A DNA stretch of 25,847 bases. Origin: Hypholoma sublateritium FD-334 SS-4. Lineage: Eukaryota > Basidiomycota > Agaricomycetes > Agaricales > Strophariaceae. Shown here piece by piece: positions 10,229-20,900 of the stretch. The notes under the pieces were generated by a model that searched no databases, had not been told where the DNA came from, and worked only from the letters and a program-made list of their open reading frames with translations. The DNA is taken from positions 1-25,847 of the forward strand of contig KN817752.1 in NCBI GenBank assembly GCA_000827495.1, read 5' to 3'. Positions within the stretch are counted from its first letter, which is position 1. Each line of letters starts with the position of its first letter. The position numbers and the translations under genes are program-made.

Positions 10229-10543
10229 TTATAAAATGGCGTTTGGGGAGGCTACCGCCCGTTGGGCAGTGCGTATCCCCTTCGGAGCCGCCCTCCATCG
10301 GAGAGTTCCCCTCCTCTTCAACCGGGGGTCGGGCTCCAGAGCGAGTCCCTCCCCTCGCACGGCCAGCTTGACTAATTCGCCGAGGTTAAATTCCCGGCCG
10401 CTTGCAACGGGCGTGATGGCGAACAGCGAGTACTCCGCGCTTGAACGCGTGCGGTGAAGGCGTACGGCAATAGGATGCTCGAGGCTGCCGCCGCTGCCGT
10501 GGACCATGTCAGATAATTTCACGGGAGGCAGGCCGCAACCCAC
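10229..10543 (-). pseudogene. Orphan GC-rich exon, unrecognised
   Basis: A minus-strand frame of about 104 codons reads smoothly and contains LEHPIAVRLHRTRSSAEYSL, FAITP and REFNLGELVKLAVRG. A splice-acceptor-like ctctatag sits directly upstream on the minus strand (around 10544-10551), so this resembles the terminal exon of a gene. No matching upstream exon was found; upstream lies a tandem duplication instead. GC content and codon usage are clearly higher than in neighbouring genes. It may be a fragment captured from another locus. I could not name the parent gene. Confidence 0.4.
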
Positions 10544-10544
10544 C

Positions 10545-10893
10545 TATAGAGATCCTGGGGCCGCAAAGGCGCTGACTCCCGCCCCCAGACGGATCGCAGT
10601 GTCAGTATGGCACGACCGTGCGGGGGTGAGGTGCCGCCTCCCAGTACGCGTCCAGGCGCGCTTCTTCATTCAAAGCCCCGGACTGATTTCGCTTGACGAA
10701 GCGCTCCACGGACGCGCCTGGAAGGGCAGCGGGGGAAGCCTACCCGTAGAGGTCCGGGGGTGCAAAGGCGTCGACTCACGCCCCTAGACGGATCGCAGCG
10801 TCAGTACGGTATGACCGCGCGGGGGTGAGGTGCCGCCTCCCAGTACGCCCAGTACGCCCCGGACTGTCAGATTTCGCTTGACGAAGCGCGTCT
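10545..10893. repeat. GC-rich tandem duplication, unit about 200 bp
   Basis: Copy 1 starts near 10545 and copy 2 near 10745. Both carry gcaaaggcg, then agacggatcgcag, then gcgggggtgaggtgccgcct followed by cccagtacg, then ccccggactg and atttcgcttgacgaagcgc. Copy 2 lacks a piece between cccagtacg and ccccggactg. Copy 1 also holds a 10-bp inverted pair, tccaggcgcg at 10651-10660 and cgcgcctgga at 10713-10722. On the minus strand the first bases of copy 1 end in an acceptor-like tatag leading into the exon at 10229-10543. Confidence 0.7.
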
Positions 10894-11085
10894 TTGGAAT
10901 TAGCCCGCCATGCATGGACTAGTGGGCGAGAATGCGCTGCCTGAGCCCGGCGGCAGGACTTCGTGTTGCTGTGCGTGGGGTGGTAGCGGATGCTGATGGG
11001 CTTTCGCCGTTCAAGTTGGGTAAGCTGTGTCTTTGCTGTGTCTGATTGATAGTGACATGTGGCATGTGACCCGCGTCCGCGGCGT

Positions 11086-11103
11086 GCGCGTCGCGCGACG
11101 CGC
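11086..11103. repeat. 18-bp perfect CpG-rich palindrome
   Basis: gcgcgtcgcgcgacgcgc is identical to its reverse complement. It sits at the exact right edge of the GC-rich island, where composition drops within a few bases to AT-rich sequence. Confidence 0.6.
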
Positions 11104-11155
11104 GTCAATCTAATAGTAAAAATTCAAATACCCATATGTATTGGTAGTAGGACAA

Positions 11156-12158
11156 TTATAACGATTCTAAGACAGGAAATTTAATAAAATCCCTTTTTCG
11201 AGGAAATATGGACTCTGAGCTTGAAGCACCAGCTAGGTTGATGCACCTGTAGTCGTCGAAGTCGACATCCTCGTGGTGATTCCACATTAACCTTGTGGTC
11301 ATGTACTGTCCGCACTGTACACATGCATAGAATATAGTTTTGAAAACATCCTCGGGGATACCCCCTTTGCCACCGATACCGTGGACGTCGAGGAACTTTA
11401 AAAAGTACTGATCTTTCACAGCGCATGGAAGGGATTCCGCACACCCTGGCTGTGTAGCTAGAACATAGCGGAAATTCTGTTATTACGATGCAAATTGAAA
11501 GCAACGGCTGGACTAACCAGGAATTGTGCATACGTGATATGGAACCGTTCTCGTCGTCATAAAGTTGGAGCAGGTCCCGCATTTCGAGAACAGCTGCCAA
11601 AAATTGACTTCGGGAAGCCCTCGTGCAGGCAGCATATCCAGGCTCATCAATTGAGAGAAGGTTGACGTGCGGTCATCTGAAGGACTGAAGACGGGCACCC
11701 TCTGCGTGTTGATGATATTGACTTTTCCGACGATTATTAATAACGATCGGTATAGTGCTCTGAACAGTCAGCGTACTGGGCGGAGACAACCTTCCGTGCA
11801 AAGGATCGAGGGGTTGAAAAAGCTGCACTTCAAGTTCTGAGACTAAACATTACGACATAGGGATTTGAACATGTAAGAGGTTGCGTTCATGCAGACCAAC
11901 CAGAATCGTACCTTCGACCTTCTCATAATCACATCTGTATTGTGCTGCCCAGCTTCCTGAAATCGGAATTATTTTGCGTTTCGACTGGGCGGATAATGTT
12001 GGCGAACAAGGGGAACGAGGTCGCATGTAATGGTCGTCCTTGCGTCTTATGACGCGGGCAACTGGAAGGCCTGCTCTCTTCTGCGGGGACGAATTGATGA
12101 ACACAATTTCAGTTTCCTGATAATTGGGCACGGCGTTGTTTGTCTTTGGAAGGGTCAT
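11156..12158 (-). CDS. Protein with two CxxC-MTTR-H finger-like motifs, 4 exons
   Basis: The spliced product is 260 residues of unknown function. Minus-strand exons are 11912-12158, 11699-11842, 11518-11607 and 11156-11457; introns are 69, 91 and 60 bp with GT-AG ends, and all phases agree. The start is the ATG at 12156-12158. The N-terminal half is basic and polar (QSKRKIIP could be nuclear targeting). The C-terminal half holds two copies of one motif: CGTCSNFMTTRTVPYHVC and CVQCGQYMTTRLMWNHH. In both, Cys-x2-Cys is followed by three residues, MTTR, four residues and His, with Cys or His close after. This spacing suggests two zinc-binding modules, as in small fungal finger proteins that I recall from Agaricomycetes. 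The 91-bp intron is the least certain junction; if it is wrong, the first two exons could form a separate small gene ending at 11673. Confidence 0.65.
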
Positions 12159-12721
12159 AGTAAGCAGTAGGCAGACTCGTACTTCAATTCGAGAAAATGC
12201 CTACAGAGTTAAGTACCGTCCCTCCCTTGACCGCAGTTGCTACCGCAGCAACACTAATATGTAACGGCGCCGCCGAGCAAGTCTATGATTAATCCGACAG
12301 CCTAGCGCGTACTACTAGTGCACACTTTGTCGCTCGCAGCTTAGTACCGTTATGTAGCTGCGGACTTCGATGCTCTGACACAACACTTCTAGGTAGGCGA
12401 CGCATACGAGTCTGATGTACCACTTGCGTCGGCTCCTTCAACTGGACGTCGACTCAGACTTCGGGGTGCACTGAGAAATGTATCAAAGTTTATACTAACT
12501 TCAGTTCAGCCAGTGCGTTTCATTACTGTTTGGGGTGCTTAACTACAATGCTCAAGAGGTTCTGAGCCGCTCCGTCTAACATTCGCGAGCCCAATGACAA
12601 GCAAATTTCTAATAATCTGCGCGGGTTTTTGTATTTACAGTCCATAGTAGGCCACCAACAAGAGGATGTATAGTAATGAGTCCATATTCAAATTAGAACT
12701 CTCTTATGCTCCCAATCTCAT
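12159..12721. other. Intergenic region, no feature seen
   Basis: This lies between two minus-strand genes and should hold the promoter of the gene starting at 12158. No TATA box, repeat or RNA gene was identified with confidence. Confidence 0.45.
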
Positions 12722-15700
12722 TTACTTGTTCTGAGTTAAAAAATTGCTGGCACGAGACCTGTTGCCCTCGAAAGCCTTACGAGGGCTCTTTGAATCTCGT
12801 AGGCGATCCCGCCATCGCTTAGCCGACAATGGTTGGAAGTTCCCTAGACGCGCGTTGACAAATATGCCTTGGAAGACTTCCTCGGCGCTCGGTGTCCACT
12901 CTATGGCGTCGTACGAGCTTCCCTCCCATGACTGAGGGGGTGGAAACCAAGAGATTTTTGTGGTTTGCTCCCCCGCGCCTTCTAGTGTTGAAAGAGCCAG
13001 CCAAGTTAGCTATCATAATATGTGGTTTTTCATAATAAAACTTACCCGCCCTAGTATACATAATGTACGTCCCACAAATGGTCGCCTTTTCTTGTTCAGT
13101 AAGGTCGTCATCCCAGTACTCATTCTCGCCATCTTCTGCATTTACGCAGAGTCCCTTGCGAGCAAATGTTGCCTCGACAGAAGGACCGTCCAGGACTTCA
13201 TTAGGTTGAAGAAATTCCCGTGCAATGCGGCCAATGATTCCACCCGAAAGTAAAGCCGCGCGCCCTGGAAGAGTCCGTAGTAGATATGTTGTTTGAAGCA
13301 GAGAAGAACGAAAGTCCTCAGCAGTGAATTTATATCCGTTTTTTCGATAGGATCGGGGCTGAAAAGGTTCCCATAGCTGATGGTGTTCTGCCTTAGGAAG
13401 CCTTTCAAATGTGCGAAAGCGTACACCGTGTCTTATTAGTAAATCCCCCAGTGTATATGAGGTATGAGATCGGCGCATAGTCGCCAAGATACGAAGTATG
13501 TAGAGAGCTGCTGCGGCATTATCCACCCCGAGAAACCATGAAGAGGTAGACAAACGCGGAGAGAGGAAGATGAACCATTTTATTTTGCCGACCAATACTT
13601 GTAGGGACCCAAGGCTGACTCTAGAAAGCAGGTAGGAATGATTTTGGTCCGACAGGTCATCTAAGTCATTTGGAATAGTTTCATTTCCGGCTAACGATGG
13701 GAGGAAAGTCTGCAAAGCCACTTTGTCGGTGGTGGCGACGTTTTCTGCATCCATTCCCATGCTGCCGAGCGTTTGAAGGACTTCTTTCCAGCTGAATTTC
13801 ATCCCCGAACTTGTGAATTCCTGGCCAAGAGGAGGTACGAAACCAAATTGCAAATGTGCTCTCTCGATTATACGAGCATCTGCAGAAATAATAGAGCCAG
13901 AGGAGTCTCCTGCCGGGCCAGACATCCCATCCGGTGTACTTTGTATTGCAGATTGGGGACAATAGTCCTCGATGGCAGCAGTTGCATAAAACTCTGAATC
14001 GAAGGGGTCATTGGTCACGGTCAGCATTGAGGCATCAGACTCAGAGCACTGCCGACCATTGTCCATTGGTGTTTTGCCCCGCACTGGCCAATCTGGTTCG
14101 GAGTCGCTCACATCAAAATCATCGTAGGGTGATACTTCACGTTGTTCTGCATCAAAGCCTTCAAAGAAGTCCCATTCGCTTAAACGAGGGTTAAACTTTG
14201 TTTCGCTTGACTTGTAGTGTTGGACCAGGTCCACGTGTTCGCCTTTTTTCATCAAGGTCCGGGCGTAAACGATGCCGCCGCCAGAGGTTTTCACTGCCTG
14301 CCATACGTACATCTTGGATTTCTTGATGGGCGGGTTCCTCTCGCGTTGGAGGCGAATCTGGCGATCTCTATCAGATTCGCTGACGAGCAGTTCATCTTCC
14401 CGTTTCGCGCGTTTTTCAAAAAAATGCAACCAGCTGGAGTGAAGGGATGTTGTTCCCTCAAAATTATCCCTCTCAACCATTCCCTGCTCCAGACAAACTT
14501 GCCCCCTTTGAACTTCTGCTTGGATCACCTCCTCTCTTTCGGCTAGAATCATTTTCATTTCGTGCAATACACGATCTAGCTCAGCGGGCCGATCAAGTTG
14601 CAGTTTGAAATTACGTCTCTTGAACAGTTCTCTGGAGCAGATATCGAGGATCGCTGAAGTACTGCGCTCAAGGTTGAAAATCTTCCTTATTTCTTCATTA
14701 CATTCTTTCCATTCGAAGCCACTATATCTCTTGAAAATAAACAAGACTAAAGGGAGTCTAGGTTCCGCAAAGAGCTTCGTAAGCTCCGCCTGGAGAAGCT
14801 CAGGCGGCGGGATCAATTTGGACAGAAAAGGATCTCTCTTCATGTATTCCTCCGAAAATCGCGTAAGCTGATACCAACACGGTACTTCGTGCGCAATGAA
14901 CCATTGAGCCGGAGGCCGATGTTGATCGCCATCTGTGAAAGATAGGATGACCCCAGCGCGGATCGTGTGGGAATTGAAGGCGCAAACACTGGATGCGGCC
15001 AATCCATCAAGCCAAGGCGGTGCAAAATTCTTCTCCAGAAGGCGTTTATACCAGCCGGGCAGTAATCCTTCAGTCGGTTTTTGATATTCAGGTCTGGTCG
15101 TTTGGGCAATTAGATAAGACAAAAAGCCCATCCAAATCGCAAACCATTTGCGACAAGTGCTAATGCATCGCTCCGCTACATTTCGTGACCTATGTAGACC
15201 ATCTAATCCAAAGGAAGAAGGCAGAGGCGGCACCGTGCCTGGAATATGGTAGAACATCCGGATTGAATCAGCAGCTTGGGATAATTGTTGTTCGCATCGA
15301 AGCCATCGTTGGCAATCATCGCTGTGGGTGGTATACCGTCGCTCATATTGCGTAGCACCAGAAAAAGTGGTAATAATTTTGTTCGTTTCGATAATGCGCG
15401 GTTTCCAGCTGAGTGGTTGGAATGGGAGCAAGAGGAATGACGGAGACAGTGGCACAAACGCTATCCAACCGCAGTTCCAGTCCCACCGGACAGGTTGGAA
15501 GAAGTTGAAATTGAGGGTCTCTTGAACTTGAAATGGATCGATGCGAGGTCCAGTTTCGTCCGGAATCAATACCGCTCGCTTCGAGTTTGGCGAGCAGAAA
15601 ACATTGCCATTGCGTAATATCACCGTCCCCAAAGACCATTCGATGGCAGGATTTTTGTTATAGGGCATCTGTTGCAGAGTTTGAGCCTCGGTAGACTTCG

Positions 15701-16110
15701 CAGCGGTGTCCGCACTGAAGAAGGGGGGGATAGCCCAAAATTAGCCTGGGTACGGAAACAGCATTGCATACTGAGCTTACATACCAATTTGAAGTGCGTC
15801 GAGGGGTTGTGAAGGACGAATACCGCGGTTGGGCGTACTAGTGCTGCGGTAAAAAGCTGGCACTCAGCATTGAATAGGAATTTCGGGGTGTATGCTGTTG
15901 TAGAAGGACATACTTACTACGTTTGGCTAGGATGAATGAACGCCTTATGATCGAATTCCAATGCAACTTCCAGGGCAACTTGGGTCGCCGGCCTTGCCCC
16001 GGTCTACTGTGTTCCAAGTACTTTAGAGGGTCACTGAGCAGCCGTCGCAATCTTGAAGCAGTGAGTCGGGGCACCCGACTCAGAGCGTATCTGGCGTGCT
16101 TGACTGCGTG
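12722..16110 (-). CDS. Large Agaricomycete-type hypothetical protein, at least 1,065 aa
   Basis: Function is unknown. Minus-strand exons: about 15918-16110 (5' end open), 15781-15856, 13046-15714 and 12722-12981. Introns 15857-15917, 15715-15780 and 12982-13045 are canonical, and all junctions keep phase. Recognisable blocks in order: PRLTASRLRRLLSDPLKYLE with a LHWNS...ILAKR segment, STPNRGIRPSQPLDALQIG, LQQMPYNKNPAIEWSLGTV, QETLNFNFFQPVRWDWN, a Glu/Arg-rich likely coiled coil around EEVIQAEVQRGQVCLEQGM, an acidic DVSDSEPDW region, LTEQEKATICGTY, and a final exon with SWFPPPQSWE...EEVFQGIF. From memory this block order belongs to a multicopy family of uncharacterised proteins in mushroom genomes, sometimes linked with repeats. 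I see no catalytic motif or membrane segment. No start ATG was located: the frame is open only to a TAA at 16111-16113, so a further 5' exon is needed or the N-terminus is lost. Confidence 0.8.
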
Positions 16111-17973
16111 TTACGTTGCTGTCGACGTGGTCAGAGCGGCCTCCTTCAGCAACTGCTAGTAGCTGCAGTGGTGGCGAGAAAAGCGGCGAGAAAAGAGTCC
16201 ATTCTTAAAATACAATCTGCCAAGGCACCTCTTTTAGCTTTAGGTCTGGTCACGAGGCTACTCGGCACCCGTGCGAGTTTTTTTAGTACTTCCTCGCTTT
16301 TCTGCGCTCGTCATGGTTCCACTGGCCATGCCGGCCACGTCTCTCAACGGCCATATCATCGTTTAGACGGAGTCCACTCTTTTTCCATCCACGTCGGCCT
16401 GCGACCACGTCGTAGCTGTTGAAGCTCGTTTGGACTGTGGAGGGCGAACTTCAAGATGAATGCCGGGCAGGTATGGTACCCATCTCGTGCCAACCCACAC
16501 CATGCCTGTCGCGCTGACACCCGCCACGCCTTTCGACAGTGCTGAAGCTCTCACGTCCCACGGCTACCCTAATATCGGCGCTCAACCAACATTGGAGACC
16601 GCCCCGCCTCTTGACGGTGTACCAATGGGCCCACCACGCCGCTCAACGGCGCCAATCTCCGACAGCTGTTCCATGTCGATGGGCCTGGATGGCGGTATGC
16701 CTCGCGACGGCGGTCTTGCGACAGTGTTCAAGTAAGTGCCCGGCATCACGCGCAAAGTTCTGGCCAGCGTATTTAGTATTCACAGAGTTGCGTACACCGA
16801 GCTAGCCCACAAGCACGCCACCGATTTCATACACCCCGTTCGAGCCATCCTTTTCGACAAACCCAATGTACCCCATCCGCTGCCGCCTCCTCAACCCTGC
16901 TGCGAGTCGCAGCGCTTGAGAGCATGCGAAACAACGTATGGCGATTGCCCGTAGCGGCCCAAGAATGGCAATTTAGACGGTGAGTTAGCTTGTTTGTCAA
17001 CTTTGTAATGTTGTGCTGATAACTACATCACTAGTGCGTCACGAGCGACATTTGCCAGCCTTTCGACCTCACCCCAACGAAGAAAACGATGCCTGGCATA
17101 CAGAATAGCCAGGTATGCCATTTTTCTTTGGAACCCTCTCATCTGGCCCATGTTTTACATTGATTTCTTTAGATAATTAGGCCTGCTCCTGAACGTGGAA
17201 ACAATCATATGCTGGCTTAGGCCCGCACCGGGCGCCCGGTGCACGGCCCTAGTCACTTTGATTATTCGACGGAGTCATACTTCGCCGCACCTCGGCCCTT
17301 GTTATAAACCCATGTTCCCGCCATCTATATTTATCTATTCCTGTCAGTAGGCTGTTGGAGTCCATGCCCAGCCACCCACCATCTTGCCTTGGTGTCTTGT
17401 GAATCAAAAGCCTCTCTATTCTTCAGGCTCAGACTTGGGCCAGCGACTCGGAAGCCATCGACCAGCCCGCCATTGAGCCTTGGTTGTATCACCAGCACTA
17501 TTTTTCCCCGGCTCGCCAACCTTTCGCGCCCTTCCTGCCGAATCCGGTGGTCATTTGCGCATCGCTGCAATTGACACGCTGGAGGATTTTGTCAACGCCA
17601 CGTCCAAGTCCACAATTGCTCTAAGTTGGAAATAGTCAACGTTGGGCCGGAGCGTACTCAGTTATAGGATTATGTACCCGCCGTTGTCATTATTTTTCAT
17701 GTCTGTATGACGGGAGGAACAGTTATTTGCCAACGTAGTGCCAAGTCTAATACACGATGTTGTCCACTTGCAACCGATTTGATGGCGGATCCGAAGAGTG
17801 ATATGTTGGGCCCGTGCATGCGCCGCAGCGGTCAGGGCAGCCGTGATCGCACTAGCAATCCTTTCTGAGTGCAAGTCCTACTTTGGTGACGCAGCATATT
17901 GGAGACAACTCTCTTCCTGACCTCGCTCACTCTACATCTTTAAGACCGCCGCGAGCTGGCACGGAGGTGGACG
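16111..17973 (+). other. Mostly non-coding stretch with weak Pro/Ala-rich exon candidates
   Basis: No recognisable family is present. One possible two-exon gene on + would use the ATG at 16502, exon 16502-16731, a 45-bp intron with gtaagt donor and tatttag acceptor (16732-16776), and exon 16777-16954 ending in TAG: 135 residues rich in Pro, Ala and Thr (for example PLPPPQPCCESQ). Near 17430-17630 another + frame after a cttcag acceptor reads SDSEAIDQPAIEPWLYHQHY. Three frames are open in parts of this GC-rich region, so these may be chance. It should also contain the promoter of the transposase gene that starts at 17974. Confidence 0.3.
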
Positions 17974-20900
17974 ATGGATCTCGCAATGATTGACGTAGCC
18001 TGCGATGCTCCAGTTCTTCTCTGCGAGGCATGTGGCCGAGAGTTTGCGCACATGAACGCGTTTAGCAACCACGTTGGTAGTTGTCGACATCGGAAAAAGA
18101 GAATGGCAAGCGCACTCGAAACCGCTAAAGAGAAGTACAGAAATAAGAAATGTCGTCTTGACACAGCTTCAACTATACAACCTTTGCAATCAGACAAACC
18201 CAGCCAACAGCCTATAGCTCCCGCTGCTTTTGAAGTGAGATTTGAATGTTATTCCCATTTTGTCACCATAATCAGGCCGCATCCATTTCATGTAGCCCGT
18301 ATCTGATAATAGCAGTGGTGTTCCCGAGATTCCGGACCCGCGCTCGCTCGCGGAGCGTCGGCCTCGCCGCGAAAACTGCCGACCCCCGCTGCGCTATAGG
18401 ACTGAGCAGCCGGCACCGCCAGCTAGCCTACCTCCTGCCGAGCATCTTCTGCCACCAAACTCGAATATTCCATTGCCTTTGGCCGCTGTCGTAACCCCCG
18501 TGCGCCGTATATTGAAATCTCCTTCCAACAAATTTGGTCTTTTTCGCCAATACCTTGCTTCGTCTTTTCCTGATCACGACCCAGACTCGAACATGCAAGC
18601 CGTCGATCTGTCAGACGCAGCTGTCGACCACAACAAAGTTGACATTAGCCCTACATTTCTATTCCAGTCGTATCCAAATCAAAACGCATTCCTACTTGGA
18701 GAATGGTATTGGAATAATGGCTCCCAAAAAACCCAGGACGACTTCCAGAAGTTGGTGAATATCATATCTGCTAACGACTTCAACCCGGCCGATATTAGGG
18801 ACATAGCCTGGACTTCCCTCAATAAACGCCTAGGAGAATCCAGCGATTCAGAAGACATATGGCTGGAAGAACCAGATGCTAGGTGGCAGGAAACTCTGAT
18901 TACGCTCTCCATTCCTTTTCGCCAGAAAAAATCCAAGTCTGCCAAAAAATCTAGCACGGGCGCAAAGGAAAAACAGTGCTCAAACCTTCAATCATACACA
19001 TTCCCTCCATTTCGCCACAGAAGTATCGTAGCCATACTGAAAGAAAAAATGGCAAACAAACATGACTTCCAAAATTTTCACCTCGAGCCATACGAGCTAC
19101 GATGGCGGCGCAAAAACATGCCGGATGCGACGTCAACCAGGGTACACGGAGAGCTCTATACATCTCCTGTGTTTCTTGAAATGCACGAAGAAATTCAAGC
19201 ACTGGTAGGAGAGCCTGGATGTGTTCTACCGCGTGTTTTGATCGGCCTAATGTTTGGTTCGGATGCCACCCATCTCACGTCGTTTGGGAATGCTTCTTTA
19301 TGGCCTTGTTATATGTATTTTGGGAACGAGTCCAAATATCGCAGATGCAAACCTACTTGCAGCCTTTGCAATCATGTTGCATATTTTCAAAAGGTATGTT
19401 CGCACCAAATACTACGAACCTCTGAACACGCCAGAATGTATCACTAATTTATTGCCTTGAAATAGTTACCGCCCAAATTTCAAGACTTCGCTACGCTACA
19501 TTCCATTGGTAGTGGTCCTAGTGAGGTGTTTATGACCCACTGCCAAAGGGAATTCTTTCATGCACAGTGGAAAGAGCTACTCGATGATGAATTCTTGCAG
19601 GCATATGAGCATGGTGTCGTGATAGAGTGCTGCGATGGCTTGAAGCGCCGTTTTTATCTTAGAATATTTGCTTACTTGGCAGACTACCCAGAAAAGTACG
19701 TCCTAGACTTTCTCAGACTTCATTTTTTTAATTGACACAATTTCGATAATTCAGGGTCCTTCTTACTAGCATTCGAAACATGGGTGATTGCCCATGTCCT
19801 CGATGTCTCACCCCCAAAACTCTACTTGACCAGCTGGGAACCAAGTGCGATCATAATCGACGAACTTGACTGGCCAGGGTAGACAATCTACAGCATAGGG
19901 TTAAAATCTCAAGCGCGCGCGATATTATCTATACGCAGAACCGCCCGGTCAATAGCAAATTTGTAAACGCAATACTCAAAGATGAATCTTTGGTCCCAAC
20001 TGAGGTCTGTATTTCTCTTTGGTCCAGCGTAATGGCTTAGGCTGACGTTGATTCCAACCCTGATCACAGAATGCATTTTCTCTTAGGCTCTCTTGCTTTG
20101 GATTTAATTTGTTTTCTATCTTTTTGGTAGACTTGATGCATGAATTTGAATTGGGGGTCTGGAGAAAGATTTTCATCCACTTGCTCAGAATTTTAGAGTG
20201 CATCAAGGGGGCAACAGGCAAGCTGAACGAAAGGTAAATTAGCTTCTTTGAACCTCGATCATTGCTTGACTCAAATCCGTACCAGGTTTCGTGACATGCC
20301 TACCTTTGGGCGCGACTCTATTCGGCGATTTACAAACAGCGTCTCCGAACTAAAGAAGCTAGGCGCACGAGACTATGAAAATCTTCTACAGGTGTGGACT
20401 TCTTCTATTGCAGGTAGTTTGGAGATATTGAGTTGTGTTTTGCAAGTGCTCGATGCCAGTGTTCGAAGGCCTCTTACCAGACCGACACAATAAAATCCTA
20501 ATGGACCTTTTGTTTACGCTGGCTCATTGGCATTCTTTGGCCAAGCTTCGGCAGCATACAGAATTGTCGCTGAGTGTCCTGGAATCGGTGACAATACAAC
20601 TCGGTAAATTATTGAGAAAATTCCAAACGATAACCTGCTCAGCCTTTGATACGCGAGAGTTGAAACGTGAAGAAGCGGCTAGGAAACGGCGAGCAGAAGG
20701 GGCGACGACCACCAGAAAACCGTCCACCAAAAACGCAGACGGTGTCGCTGTTCTTGGCACAGAGGCCGTAGACTCCACTTCTCCTTTCCGTAAACAAACG
20801 CACTTGGCGCCCAAGAAGGCCGCAGGAAAGCTACGCAAGGCTCTCAACCTCAAAACATATAAAGACCATTCATTAGGGGACTACGTGGAAACCATCAGGC

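Noticed and set aside
19842..19874. A 33-nt intron that would remove the in-frame TGA
   Set aside because: All other introns in this gene are 51-72 bp, and the segment reads as continuous protein expected between the CPCPRCL block and the following helix.
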